Source: a virus. Taken from it: a stretch of 36,595 bases of DNA. Of this stretch, positions 8,661 to 15,161 are shown piece by piece; the stretch's first letter is position 1, and every line of letters begins with the position of its first letter. The stretch covers positions 1 through 36,595 of IMG/VR virus record IMGVR_UViG_3300030041_000045; one strand, 5' to 3'. Made by a program: the position numbers and the translations under genes. A model generated the notes under the pieces. It was not told where the DNA came from. It did not search any database and was given only the letters and a program-made list of their open reading frames with translations.

Positions 8661-8800
8661 TGCACATGCTCCAAAGGGGGATTTGCAATAGTGTAACTCA
8701 ACGTTGCTCGGACTGCATAAATTTTATAATTTATTATAATTATGTAAATATTACTTTTGGGCAACTTTTTTCCGTAAATGGTGTAAATAGCCACAATCTT

Positions 8801-8815
8801 ATTACGTAACGTAAT
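8801..8815. promoter_or_regulatory. Palindrome ATTACGTAACGTAAT, possible operator
   Basis: Seven-base arms (ATTACGT / ACGTAAT) flank a single central A with no mismatch. It lies about 140 bp upstream of the leftward late operon start, in noncoding DNA. It differs from the TTGAC-N6-GTCAA palindromes of the early region, so it would need a different binding protein. Confidence 0.35.
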
Positions 8816-8959
8816 TATACCCCCATCGTCCGATCAGATGAGCTAATTTTAAAATTACTATAATTTGCCAAAAATACCCCGTTATACCCACAAGTAGCAA
8901 TTTGATAAGTGTATAAATTATTGTTGTAAGTTATTGATTCTATTACCCTTATTTTATAT

Positions 8960-8983
8960 ATACCCCTATACCCCTAATACCCC
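8960..8983 (+). repeat. Three adjacent ATACCCC iterons
   Basis: ATACCCC occurs at 8960-8966, 8968-8974 and 8977-8983, with further copies or near-copies at 8817, 8874 and 8884. Even spacing within an AT-rich noncoding region is the reason to note them as possible replication or regulator iterons. Confidence 0.5.
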
Positions 8984-9031
8984 TAAATGTATATAGATGG
9001 CTGAGTAATACTTCGATCATATGTAGATTAT

Positions 9032-9057
9032 ATATCTACTCTATATTTAGTAGATAT
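9032..9057. repeat. Inverted repeat ATATCTACT / AGTAGATAT
   Basis: Perfect 9-bp arms at 9032-9040 and 9049-9057 are separated by 8 bases. It lies about 110 bp upstream of the first rightward gene and could be an operator or a hairpin. No T-run follows, so a terminator is unlikely. Confidence 0.5.
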
Positions 9058-9165
9058 TACGTTTCATAACGGAATTGAAAAGACCCCTTTTTTGTCATTA
9101 GGTGTAGGGTAATTTAAATTTGTATGATAGAATGCAGGTGTTATCTAATACTTTTAGGGGTTATC

Positions 9166-9705
9166 ATGGAACGCAAAGATGCGATATTATCTGGATTGAG
9201 CAAATATAATACGGGTCGTCAATGTAGATATGGACATATGAGTGATAGATCGACAGCCAGCGGCGCATGTTGTGAATGTGTTAGTGATACTCAAAAGACT
9301 ATCAGAGCCTCAATTAACGCCAATAAAATTATAAAACCAAGATATAACTTATCCTTGTACACGCAAATAATTTATATAATTATCGATCCGCGTTATATCG
9401 AACAGGTTGGTGCACAATTATCCGCCTATTGTGGATTAATCGACCCCCGTTTTCCAGCAGAAGTGTTCCGTAATTCATTACGGTTTAAGATTGGTTATGG
9501 CACAACTTCGCATAAATATTCCATGAATGTCCCAATTGGGCACGATGTGATTGTGCGAGAAATGGCTGCAAATTTACTCGATACGCCGGACCGACGTGCA
9601 GAGATGGCGCGCGTGTTGGATCAGGCACGCCGAGAACGTGAGCGGTATGTGCGACAAGTCGAAAAGGACGAATTGGTTAGACCAGCGGGGGAATTGCCGA
9701 CATAA
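9166..9705 (+). CDS. Zinc-finger-containing hypothetical protein
   Basis: The start at 9166 (MERKDAILSG) is preferred over upstream ATG 9124 because AGGGGTTATC precedes it closely; the product is 179 residues. Near the N-terminus is the pattern C-x2-GH-x5-R-x5-C-C-x2-C (QCRYGHMSDRSTASGACCEC), a zinc-ribbon-like motif seen in phage proteins, sometimes with an HNH domain, which is absent here. The C-terminal third is Arg/Glu-rich and probably helical (RRAEMARVLDQARRERERYV). It is the first rightward early gene. Function unknown; nucleic-acid binding is a reasonable guess. Confidence 0.6.
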   Translation: MERKDAILSGLSKYNTGRQCRYGHMSDRSTASGACCECVSDTQKTIRASINANKIIKPRYNLSLYTQIIYIIIDPRYIEQVGAQLSAYCGLIDPRFPAEVFRNSLRFKIGYGTTSHKYSMNVPIGHDVIVREMAANLLDTPDRRAEMARVLDQARRERERYVRQVEKDELVRPAGELPT

Positions 9706-9721
9706 ATTGTGTATAAAAAGC

Positions 9722-9750
9722 TTGACAAGGTAATTTAGTGTGTATATAAT
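9722..9750 (+). promoter_or_regulatory. Consensus sigma70 promoter
   Basis: TTGACA at 9722-9727 and TATAAT at 9745-9750 are separated by exactly 17 bp, a perfect match to the sigma70 consensus. Transcription would begin near 9757 and read into the small gene at 9784, whose leader carries CCGGAGAATCAAA. A consensus promoter with no visible operator suggests early, host-polymerase-driven expression. Confidence 0.85.
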
Positions 9751-9783
9751 TCACTCATCAACTAAACAAACCGGAGAATCAAA

Positions 9784-10029
9784 ATGACTACAGCGACATT
9801 CATCAGCAAAGACCAAAACTGGCAGGATGGTGCCACCACGTATTGGTTTGTTCTCGATGGCACTGACTACGGAACAGAAAAAACCTTTGAAAACGAAACT
9901 TTTGGCGTAGTTGATTGCGCTGGTAAAAAATCAGTTGTGTACGCTGATGGTCAGCCCGTAGCAAACGACTACGAAGCGTCGATAGTTTTGCGCGATTGCA
10001 AAATAACAGACGAAATTATTTTTTCTTAA
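9784..10029 (+). CDS. Small early protein of unknown function
   Basis: This 81-residue acidic protein begins MTTATFISKDQNWQDGATTY and appears beta-rich. It is not recognised. It is the first gene behind the consensus promoter at 9722-9750 and has a clear GGAG Shine-Dalgarno seven bases before the ATG. Strong early expression and small acidic character are common in phage host-takeover or anti-defence proteins, but nothing in the sequence shows such a role. Confidence 0.65.
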   Translation: MTTATFISKDQNWQDGATTYWFVLDGTDYGTEKTFENETFGVVDCAGKKSVVYADGQPVANDYEASIVLRDCKITDEIIFS

Positions 10030-10043
10030 ACGGGAGAATCAAA

Positions 10044-10207
10044 ATGTTTAAATATATCGTAGATGCAAGCACAAAAGTCGGTGATACATTCAAACCGACA
10101 TTTTTAATGAAAAAATAGTCTGGTTAGAATGTGTGGATTTCGGATGCCCTAGGGAATCTATGCTACTTGAACAATTTATTAAAAAATATGGGGGAAATAA
10201 TGACTAA
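10044..10207 (+). pseudogene. Small gene split by a -1 frameshift at an A-tract
   Basis: ATG 10044 follows GGGAGAATCAAA, copying the leader of the preceding gene. The frame encodes MFKYIVDASTKVGDTFKPTF, then LMKK and TAG at 10116. In the -1 frame an open reading continues across the six A bases at 10110-10115 as EKIVWLECVDFGCPRESMLL and on to TAA at 10205, which overlaps the start of the next gene. A product of about 54 residues would result from slippage or from one changed base. This is a disabled gene, a programmed frameshift or a sequencing indel; sequence alone does not decide. Confidence 0.5.
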
Positions 10208-10490
10208 ATTTATCAACATGCGCGACGGTGAAATAACATTTGATTCTTATAGACTCCCGGACGCGGAATGCACGACTGAAGAAGATTTATATAGACGACA
10301 TGAAAATGGTTCAAAAGCAACGCTTACTGCTGATATTGAGCCAAAACCAGTCGGTAGACCTTCATCGCTGCAAAACGGCAAGCGGGTCAACGTCTATCTC
10401 GACGCGATATCGCTTGACGCTGCTGCAAAACTTGGCAACGGCAATGTGAGCGAGGGTATCAGACTAGCATTACAAAAAAGCATGCTTTAA
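10200..10490 (+). CDS. Ribbon-helix-helix-type DNA-binding protein
   Basis: The start at 10200 (MTKFINMRDG) is chosen because TATGGGGGAAATA precedes it; the product is 96 residues. The C-terminal half reads KPVGRPSSLQNGKRVNVYLD then AISLDAAAKLGNGNVSEGIR. A basic GRP hinge, an alternating strand (KRVNVYLD) and two short helices fit an Arc/MetJ-like fold. It would act as a dimer on operator DNA and is one candidate reader of the palindromes in the early region. The start overlaps the -1 frame of the split gene upstream. The last 39 bases form the first copy of a 47-bp tandem repeat that continues beyond the stop. Confidence 0.65.
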   Translation: MTKFINMRDGEITFDSYRLPDAECTTEEDLYRRHENGSKATLTADIEPKPVGRPSSLQNGKRVNVYLDAISLDAAAKLGNGNVSEGIRLALQKSML

Positions 10491-10634
10491 TTATCTACGA
10501 AGGTATAAGACTGGCATTACAAAAAAGCATGCTTTAATTATCTACGAAGGTATCAGACTAGCATTACAAAAAAGCATGCTTTAATTATCTACGAAGGTAT
10601 AAGACTGGCATTACAAAAAAGCATGCTTTAATTA
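10452..10634 (+). repeat. 47-bp tandem repeat, four copies, alternating variants
   Basis: Copies begin at 10452, 10499, 10546 and 10593; the last is cut at about 10634. Each contains ATTACAAAAAAGCATGCTTT, with the perfect palindrome AAAGCATGCTTT. Two variants alternate: GGTATCAGACTAGC in copies 1 and 3, GGTATAAGACTGGC in copies 2 and 4. This implies a 47-bp duplication that diverged and then a 94-bp duplication. Copy 1 is the coding 3' end of the ribbon-helix-helix gene, and copy 4 overlaps the stop codon of the convergent methyltransferase gene. Confidence 0.95.
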
Positions 10635-12154
10635 TTCAACTCCATGTAGGATTCTATAAAGATTTGCGCTTGCGGCGCGACGATGCAGTTGCCGTAGGCG
10701 CGCAGCTTGACCATGCGGTTCGTGGGTCGAACGATCCCCAATGAATCTTGTGAGCTACTATTAAATTTAAATTCTCCGAGAGGAAAGCTAGCGGGGGCAT
10801 TCTCGTAGATGTTGGGATACGTAGCTTCCGATGCAAACCGTGCCACTGCTGATGACAATAGACGCAAAGCGTTTGCAAATTCTCGATGCGATTGTCCTGC
10901 CAGTTTTCGTTGATGTGGTGAATTGCAAGTTTGTATGTTTTGCCACAACATTCGCAAGTCTCTTTGAGTGCCATATCGCGCGCTTGTACCATGCGTTGCG
11001 TCCTGCTCTCCCCAATTTTCCCTCGTGTATTCGAGCAGGTAAGCGAGCAAAATCTGCGTTTCATGAACGAGCAGTAATCTTCCTCCCCACTCAAAAAGGT
11101 TCGTGCAATTAACTGTTTCCCGCAACGTTCGCAGAATTTCTCCGGCTTGTGTCTGTAATCTATTCGACGCTTCATTTAACGCATCCTCGACTTTAATTTT
11201 GAGATTGGTGCACAAAGGTCCCATTCGTAAGGGAGCCCCATCAACCATCTGCTGAATTCTGGCCTCAACGGGCCTCCACTTTCCATCCCGGCAGAAGAGC
11301 CAATCAGCATCTCGCCAGAAGCCGTTAGTCGGGCAGCTTGGGGGTTGTCCCGCAATAGGTTCCGTATGCTGTCTGTGTAGCGATTGTTCCCTGCCTGATG
11401 ACCGTTTGTTATGCTGGGGCATGTCGGTGTGTTCGGCCAACCTGCTAAATTGGCAAAGTCCTGCAATCTCACTTGACGCTTTGTCCCGTCCTCCCGATAC
11501 ATTTCTGTCGGCTGTGGCGCTCGATCGTTGTTGCATGAGGTCGTCGGCCACCCCGCTAACCACACTGTTCGACCCAATAACGCGTTGATTGGGACGTTTT
11601 CGCATTCCGCCCCATCCTTCCAATCTCTTACTGTCGCTGTCGGCCACCCAGTAAAGCCTGTCGCGGATGTGCGGAGCACCGACGCTCGCAGCCGGAAACG
11701 GCACCGCCCCAAAGGCGTAACCCATTCCTTCCAGGTCAGTTTGTACAAGGTCGATCCAAGATTCTGCGTCTTTGCTCGCAACCTGTTCACCAAAGATAAC
11801 GTCAGGTTTGCACTGGGTGACGAGGTGGTAGAAGTCAGGCCACAAATGCCGCTCGTCAGCAAACCCAGATTTTTTGCCTGCCGTGCTGAAAGGTTGGCAG
11901 GGGCAAGATGCTGTCCAAACTGGTCTATTGTCATCCCACCCAGCACATCGTAATGCGTAGGACCAGACTGCAACGCCAGCAAACCAGTGACACTGGATAA
12001 AGTTTCTGACATCACTTGGAAGCACATCTTCGATTGATCGTTCATCGACTTCTCCTGGGGCTACAAGCCCCGCCTTGATTAAGTTTCTAATCCATTGCGC
12101 AGCGAGTGGGTCAATCTCATTGTAATAAGCCCATTTTTTAGTTAAAATGTTCAT
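10628..12154 (-). CDS. DNA cytosine-5 methyltransferase
   Basis: In this 508-residue protein, motif I is in [15 protein letters not shown] (58-72) and the catalytic PCQPFS is at 85-90 (nucleophile Cys86). GEQV (122-125) stands in for the usual ENV, and RDRLYWV is at 164-170. A variable target-recognition region (about 170-320) follows, then a spacer of ~165 residues, then motif X at 484-503 ([20 protein letters not shown]). It transfers methyl from S-adenosylmethionine to cytosine, probably protecting phage DNA from host restriction. No Shine-Dalgarno precedes ATG 12154. Two other ORFs lie entirely inside it in another frame, covering the variable region and the spacer. Gln in place of Asn in the ENV motif is unusual and may lower activity. 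Confidence 0.85.
   Translation of the reverse strand: MNILTKKWAYYNEIDPLAAQWIRNLIKAGLVAPGEVDERSIEDVLPSDVRNFIQCHWFAGVAVWSYALRCAGWDDNRPVWTASCPCQPFSTAGKKSGFADERHLWPDFYHLVTQCKPDVIFGEQVASKDAESWIDLVQTDLEGMGYAFGAVPFPAASVGAPHIRDRLYWVADSDSKRLEGWGGMRKRPNQRVIGSNSVVSGVADDLMQQRSSATADRNVSGGRDKASSEIAGLCQFSRLAEHTDMPQHNKRSSGREQSLHRQHTEPIAGQPPSCPTNGFWRDADWLFCRDGKWRPVEARIQQMVDGAPLRMGPLCTNLKIKVEDALNEASNRLQTQAGEILRTLRETVNCTNLFEWGGRLLLVHETQILLAYLLEYTRENWGEQDATHGTSARYGTQRDLRMLWQNIQTCNSPHQRKLAGQSHREFANALRLLSSAVARFASEATYPNIYENAPASFPLGEFKFNSSSQDSLGIVRPTNRMVKLRAYGNCIVAPQAQIFIESYMELNN
10654..11175 (-). CDS. HNH endonuclease nested out of frame in the methyltransferase gene
   Basis: This 173-residue protein has a zinc-ribbon C15-x2-C18 paired with C43-x3-C47, then C74-x2-C77, the HNH core [17 protein letters not shown] (His86, His87) and C104-x2-C107-H108 ([13 protein letters not shown]). 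This is an unmistakable HNH fold with zinc-binding Cys pairs. The ATG at 11175 immediately follows the TAA of the nested GWPT ORF, and GAGG lies nine bases upstream, so it should be translated. After about residue 117 the sequence follows the methyltransferase 3' end in another frame and no longer looks like HNH. It may be a homing-type nuclease or a packaging-associated nicking enzyme. Confidence 0.8.
   Translation of the reverse strand: MKRRIDYRHKPEKFCERCGKQLIARTFLSGEEDYCSFMKRRFCSLTCSNTRGKIGESRTQRMVQARDMALKETCECCGKTYKLAIHHINENWQDNRIENLQTLCVYCHQQWHGLHRKLRIPTSTRMPPLAFLSENLNLIVAHKIHWGSFDPRTAWSSCAPTATASSRRKRKSL
11176..12045 (-). CDS. GWPT-repeat protein nested out of frame in the methyltransferase gene
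   Basis: This 289-residue ORF is read in the frame of the HNH gene, not of the methyltransferase. AGGAGAAGTCG, a strong Shine-Dalgarno, precedes ATG 12045. It contains [20 protein letters not shown] (103-122), GWPT or GWPN at 133, 165 and 202, and ends [16 protein letters not shown] (265-280). I recognise this recurrent GWPT ... [12 protein letters not shown] pattern from phage proteins usually labelled hypothetical or methylase-associated; this is memory, unchecked. It spans the catalytic half and variable region of the methyltransferase. Both frames resemble real families, so dual coding is likely. Its function is unknown; a role in methylation specificity is a guess. Confidence 0.65.
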   Translation of the reverse strand: MNDQSKMCFQVMSETLSSVTGLLALQSGPTHYDVLGGMTIDQFGQHLAPANLSARQAKNLGLLTSGICGLTSTTSSPSANLTLSLVNRLRAKTQNLGSTLYKLTWKEWVTPLGRCRFRLRASVLRTSATGFTGWPTATVRDWKDGAECENVPINALLGRTVWLAGWPTTSCNNDRAPQPTEMYREDGTKRQVRLQDFANLAGWPNTPTCPSITNGHQAGNNRYTDSIRNLLRDNPQAARLTASGEMLIGSSAGMESGGPLRPEFSRWLMGLPYEWDLCAPISKLKSRMR

Positions 12155-12176
12155 TTTAATAGATGGAGTTACGCGT

Positions 12177-12716
12177 ATGTATAGGAAGGTTTGTAGCCAC
12201 TGCTCATCCGAGTACGATACAAAGCACTCAAAAAGTCTTTACTGTTCGCAAAAATGCGGGGCAGCGTATCGGTGGTCTGCGTCAGAAAAAGACACATCAA
12301 AACCAAGGGAGTGCTTAGAGTGCAAGAAACAATTTTTTGCAAAGCCAGATGCAAACCAGCAAAGAATTTGCTCGGATGAATGCAGGAGAACAAGGAATAG
12401 CAGGAAGGTTCGCGAGTTCCATTCTGCAAATCCAGACCGTGAAAATTGGTACAGGGCTCGGACGAAAGAAAAGCAACTTCCTGACTCAAATCAGATTCGT
12501 TTTTTCCGCACAAACCCACTTGCTCCAAGATGTTGCGAGTCATGCGGAGAAACCCGTGTTTTGGAAATCGCACATCGCCCAGAACACGAAAGGAACGGAA
12601 AAGGAAGAAGCATTTCAAACTGCAAATGGCCTGAAATGGTTTGGGTGTTATGCCCAACATGCCACCGACTTCTCGACAGAATGAACTACCCGCCAAAAGA
12701 CCTTGGTCTGAAGTAG
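12177..12716 (+). CDS. HNH endonuclease with N-terminal zinc fingers
   Basis: The start at 12177 (MYRKVCSHCS) follows GGAGTTACGCGT; the product is 179 residues. Two Cys clusters (C6-x2-C9 with C23-x3-C27, and CLECKKQF with CSDEC) precede a basic linker. An HNH-like core follows: CCESCGETRVLEIAHRPEHE, then WVLCPTCHRLLD. It is on the opposite strand to its neighbours. It lies between a truncated methyltransferase 5' fragment (12721-12879) and the intact methyltransferase (start 12154), the expected footprint of an invading free-standing homing endonuclease. Confidence 0.75.
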   Translation: MYRKVCSHCSSEYDTKHSKSLYCSQKCGAAYRWSASEKDTSKPRECLECKKQFFAKPDANQQRICSDECRRTRNSRKVREFHSANPDRENWYRARTKEKQLPDSNQIRFFRTNPLAPRCCESCGETRVLEIAHRPEHERNGKGRSISNCKWPEMVWVLCPTCHRLLDRMNYPPKDLGLK

Positions 12717-12720
12717 ATAA

Positions 12721-12879
12721 GAAATGACATTGGCTATATCCGGCAAGATCGCTCGGTTTAACATCTGAAATACTCCTGTTGTCCACATGACCTGGCGCAA
12801 TATGGCCTGCTTTAATTAAATTTTCCAACCATTGGCATACGGTAGGGTCGATCTCGTTGTAGTAAGCGAGATGAGTCAT
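12721..12879 (-). pseudogene. Truncated 5' fragment of a second cytosine methyltransferase
   Basis: The first 53 codons read [20 protein letters not shown] ... PSDLAGYSQCHF, parallel to the intact enzyme's [20 protein letters not shown] ... [12 protein letters not shown]. Beyond QCHF the frame runs on to about 12169 but only as antisense of the HNH gene, so the homology stops at the HNH boundary. A good GAGGTGAAGAC ribosome site precedes ATG 12879, whereas the intact gene has none. The two copies differ at many codons, so this is an old paralogue or mosaic rather than a fresh duplication. Confidence 0.75.
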
Positions 12880-13211
12880 GTCTTCACCTCATCATTTAGT
12901 TGTTCACCAATAGCGGCAGCGAATTTAGCGCATCGTTCGCATCCTTGGCAGTGACCACAATTGCATCCACGCGGGTTATCTCCTGGACTAAATTGGTCGT
13001 CCAGATCATCGCATTCTTTCATTGCGTCATAGCACTCAGGATGCAACTTTACCGTTCCCGCATCACCACCATCAAAATATCGATATTTTTTATATGATTC
13101 CCCGACTTCAATTTTGTTGGCGCACCAACTGCACCGATGAATTTTCTTAGCAGATTTAACGATTTCAAGTCCGGTTGAACTGCTCATATCTTCACCTCTC
13201 GACACGTTCAT
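12876..13211 (-). CDS. Small Cys-rich zinc-binding protein
   Basis: This 111-residue protein has an N-terminal CSWCANKIEVGESYKKYRYF followed by LHPECYDAM, a treble-clef-like zinc site, and a C-terminal CNCGHCQGCERCAKF cluster. ATG 13211 has AAAAGGAGCAAAAAC upstream; ATG 13187 (MSSSTG) with GAGGTGAAGAT is an alternative start. The gene overlaps the truncated methyltransferase start by four bases (ATGA), so they were once co-translated. It probably binds nucleic acid or protein; the specific function is not recognised. Confidence 0.6.
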   Translation of the reverse strand: MNVSRGEDMSSSTGLEIVKSAKKIHRCSWCANKIEVGESYKKYRYFDGGDAGTVKLHPECYDAMKECDDLDDQFSPGDNPRGCNCGHCQGCERCAKFAAAIGEQLNDEVKT

Positions 13212-13269
13212 GTTTTTGCTCCTTTTCGATTAAAGGTTCACCATCGGATATATTGCGCAAAAACTTATC

Positions 13270-13596
13270 TTAAATTACTGAGTGGCCGTACTTACCGGCG
13301 AGGATGTATTCAACTGCGGCGGGTACGTTCCATTCGGTGCGTAGCAAGTATTTATATGCTTCGTCCTGTTCTACACCCGCCAGTTCGCATACCGCTTGCA
13401 CCCTTTCGGTTCTTATATCGAACTCCTCTTGCATTTTGCGGCATTCATCGATCGCTTCGCTTAAAGTATGGCAAGCGGGGGCGGATACCATATAGCCGTC
13501 TTGTGCTGTTATTCTGTACACGCGCCGCGAAGGTATGTATTCAACACGGAAATCATGGGTTAAGAACTTGGTATTTTTATTGTCGACATTAATCAT
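13270..13596 (-). CDS. Hypothetical protein with a UBA-like C-terminal segment
   Basis: The start at 13596 (MINVDNKNTK) is preferred because GGAGGGTCATATT precedes it; the product is 108 residues. The N-terminal part is beta-rich (FRVEYIPSRRVYRITAQDGY). The C-terminal 40 residues (VQAVCELAGVEQDEAYKYLL, then VPAAVEYIL) resemble the three-helix UBA/TS-N pattern, a protein-binding fold. It is a late member of the leftward accessory operon. The UBA reading is by pattern only. Confidence 0.55.
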   Translation of the reverse strand: MINVDNKNTKFLTHDFRVEYIPSRRVYRITAQDGYMVSAPACHTLSEAIDECRKMQEEFDIRTERVQAVCELAGVEQDEAYKYLLRTEWNVPAAVEYILAGKYGHSVI

Positions 13597-13666
13597 AATA
13601 TGACCCTCCATTGCTTTGCTACCACGAGTGCTTGATCAAAACCAAAAAAAACGAATAGCGCGGCGA

Positions 13667-13870
13667 TCACGATTCATCTTCACTATTAATCATCCCCTCT
13701 AATAACTGCAAAGACACATCGTATTTAACAATCTCAATACAACCAAACACCTCCGCTAAACTTACTTGCCCTGCGTACTTATACACAGTCTTTTTTAATT
13801 CATCGAGTAGTTCTTCCACTTGTGGATTAAGTCGTTTGTTTGGTGTGAATTTAATTACGTTGTCAGTCAT
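13667..13870 (-). CDS. Small hypothetical protein
   Basis: This 67-residue protein begins MTDNVIKFTPNKRLNPQVEE, is mostly helical and has an acidic C-terminus. Its ATG overlaps the stop of the upstream gene (ATGA, 13867-13870), which supports translation by coupling. It is not recognised. Confidence 0.55.
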   Translation of the reverse strand: MTDNVIKFTPNKRLNPQVEELLDELKKTVYKYAGQVSLAEVFGCIEIVKYDVSLQLLEGMINSEDES

Positions 13871-14298
13871 ATTTTCACCTGTTCAATAATGGATTCTGGA
13901 TCGATTGCAATTATCTTGTCGAAATCTTCTTTGACAAGAGTTGTGCGGATAGTAGACAATTGAATTTCACGGACTTTTTCTTTTAATCTCTGATTCTCAG
14001 AAATTAATTTATCTAGCTCGGCGCTTAAGGTTGGCTGCAATCTAATTTCAAGCGGTTCTTTTGATTCGGCACTGTTTAAAACTGCTGAAAAGTTTTCTGC
14101 TTTTGCTACTGCAATCTCTATTTTTAGTCCAGCAACAAGCTGCACAATATGCTCACACAGAGCAGGCTCGATAATTAAATGTCTTGTATCAGGTTTGCAC
14201 CATAGCTGAGCCACCACTTGTCTTGCATCAGCAATCCAAGGGGCTTTTGTATAGTTTAGTTCGCAGTCATCATCTCTTGGATTTTGCGGGTCGCTCAT
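13867..14298 (-). CDS. Hypothetical phage accessory protein with coiled coil
   Basis: This 143-residue protein has an N-terminal half (APWIADARQVVAQLWCKPDT, IIEPALCEHIVQLVAG) resembling widespread small phage proteins of unknown role. Residues 95-115 form a short coiled coil (LDKLISENQRLKEKVREI). It overlaps both neighbours by four bases, as expected for a coupled accessory operon. The C-terminal ESIIEQVKI parallels the DPDEILKRMT ending of the next gene upstream, so these two may share a small C-terminal module. Confidence 0.55.
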   Translation of the reverse strand: MSDPQNPRDDDCELNYTKAPWIADARQVVAQLWCKPDTRHLIIEPALCEHIVQLVAGLKIEIAVAKAENFSAVLNSAESKEPLEIRLQPTLSAELDKLISENQRLKEKVREIQLSTIRTTLVKEDFDKIIAIDPESIIEQVKI

Positions 14299-14597
14299 GG
14301 TGTCATCCTTTTCAGTATTTCATCAGGGTCGATGCTATCAAAAGTGCGAAGTGAAACTGGGCTATCTATATATTCTTTAGCATATTTTATCGTCGCCCAT
14401 ATCGCAGCCAGTTGTAACTCACGTACTTGTTCTTCACTGTAAAGTGGAATAACCCAACCTTCATATTTAGGTCCATTTTGAGCGTAATAATCAATTCGAT
14501 AAGATTCGTTATTTTCGTAAAGACGAAGTTCATAACTACCTTCCCCGTCAAAAGTCGCCCACGCAAACGGCTCTGCTTGTTTGATTGTGTCAGTCAT
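14295..14597 (-). CDS. Hypothetical phage accessory protein
   Basis: The start at 14597 (MTDTIKQAEPFAWATFDGEG) is chosen because GGAGCGTTGAA precedes it; the product is 100 residues. The segments EPFAWATFDGEGSYELRLYE and GPKYEGWVIPLYSEEQVREL recall a short domain I remember in many accessory proteins of Proteobacteria phages, often upstream of variable tails. No catalytic motif is visible. Its ATG overlaps the stop of the tiny ORF upstream, and its own stop overlaps the next start. Confidence 0.6.
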   Translation of the reverse strand: MTDTIKQAEPFAWATFDGEGSYELRLYENNESYRIDYYAQNGPKYEGWVIPLYSEEQVRELQLAAIWATIKYAKEYIDSPVSLRTFDSIDPDEILKRMTP

Positions 14598-14692
14598 TTC
14601 AACGCTCCACATTTTGAACACATCATTACGTATTTCACTCCAGTTTGCAGCATTGGATTTACTGGGCAGAGTGATGTTAATTTTGTTCGCAT
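14594..14692 (-). CDS. Tiny Cys-containing ORF
   Basis: This 32-residue ORF (MRTKLTSLCPVNPMLQTGVK ... CSKCGALK) fills the gap between two genes. Its TGA overlaps the ATG of the downstream gene, and it starts a few bases after the upstream stop. A CPV ... CSKCG pattern could bind zinc. The only Shine-Dalgarno-like bases (AGG) are too close to the ATG, so translation would depend on coupling. Support is positional and modest. Confidence 0.35.
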   Translation of the reverse strand: MRTKLTSLCPVNPMLQTGVKYVMMCSKCGALK

Positions 14693-14705
14693 CCTATTAG
14701 CGCAG

Positions 14706-14993
14706 TCATTTCGTTCTCGCTTCCAAAATTTTAGTTGCAGTCTTTATAAGATACGCTTTGGCAGCATCGCTGTATTCGTCCTGTGCAGCGTTTAAGGCTT
14801 CCAGAATAAGTTCATCCTGATTTTTTCTTTCAGCATTGTTATGCTGCGCGACCAATTCGGCAAATCGGGTGAGTTCTGGTTCAAGATTCTGCCCTGCTAC
14901 GCAAGAGAAAATCCCTGTAAAGCCGGATACATTAAATGTCACTTCCTGAAATCCTGCGGCTGTTGCCAGCTTCAATATATCGGCTTGGTTCAT
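14706..14993 (-). CDS. Hypothetical phage accessory protein
   Basis: This 95-residue protein begins MNQADILKLATAAGFQEVTF and contains LTRFAELVAQHNNAERKNQD. The 'ILKLA..AGF ... RFA.LV' pattern recurs in short phage proteins of unknown function. The C-terminal part is helical (ALNAAQDEYSDAAKAYLIKT). It is coupled to the upstream gene by a four-base overlap at 14990-14993. Confidence 0.6.
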   Translation of the reverse strand: MNQADILKLATAAGFQEVTFNVSGFTGIFSCVAGQNLEPELTRFAELVAQHNNAERKNQDELILEALNAAQDEYSDAAKAYLIKTATKILEARTK

Positions 14994-15160
14994 TTCGCAT
15001 CAATCCTCGTAGCCAGTTCGACAAATTCCAAACGTCGAATTTCATCATTTATATCAATAATTGCCCATTTATGAAGCGCAAGTTGATGCTCCAAATGTCC
15101 GCGCGCGGCAATCAAACGTTTTATTTTCCAACTAAGAAACAATTGTGCAATTTTAGTCAT
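14990..15160 (-). CDS. Small basic helical protein
   Basis: ATG 15160 (MTKIAQLFLSWKIKRLIAAR) is preferred over 15202 because the leader CTTGGAAATTTTAAA matches the CTTGGAGAATTTTAA leader of the gene upstream. The 56-residue product is amphipathic and basic at the N-terminus, with heptad-like hydrophobics further on (HLEHQLALHKWAIIDINDEI). It ends with an ATGA overlap with the next gene. It is not recognised. Confidence 0.5.
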   Translation of the reverse strand: MTKIAQLFLSWKIKRLIAARGHLEHQLALHKWAIIDINDEIRRLEFVELATRIDAK

Positions 15161-15161
15161 T

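Larger units (their letters stand above)
8661..9165. other. AT-rich noncoding region between divergent operons; possible origin or control region
   Basis: This is the only gene-free stretch longer than 300 bases. It separates the leftward late operon from the rightward early genes and is strikingly AT-rich. It contains ATACCC(C) direct repeats at 8817, 8874, 8884, 8960, 8968 and 8977, the last three spaced 8-9 bp. A 15-bp palindrome ATTACGTAACGTAAT lies at 8801-8815, and an inverted repeat ATATCTACT / AGTAGATAT at 9032-9057. Clustered short iterons in AT-rich DNA suggest an origin or a regulator-binding region. No strong consensus promoter was recognised on either strand. Confidence 0.5.

Noticed and set aside
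10490-10630. The AAAGCATGCTTT palindromes as Rho-independent terminators
   Set aside because: The arms would leave almost no loop, and the flanking T or A runs are short; a binding or recombination array is at least as likely.
12169-12720. Minus-strand continuation of the truncated methyltransferase as a 236-residue protein
   Set aside because: After codon 53 all similarity to methyltransferases ends and the frame is antisense to the HNH gene.
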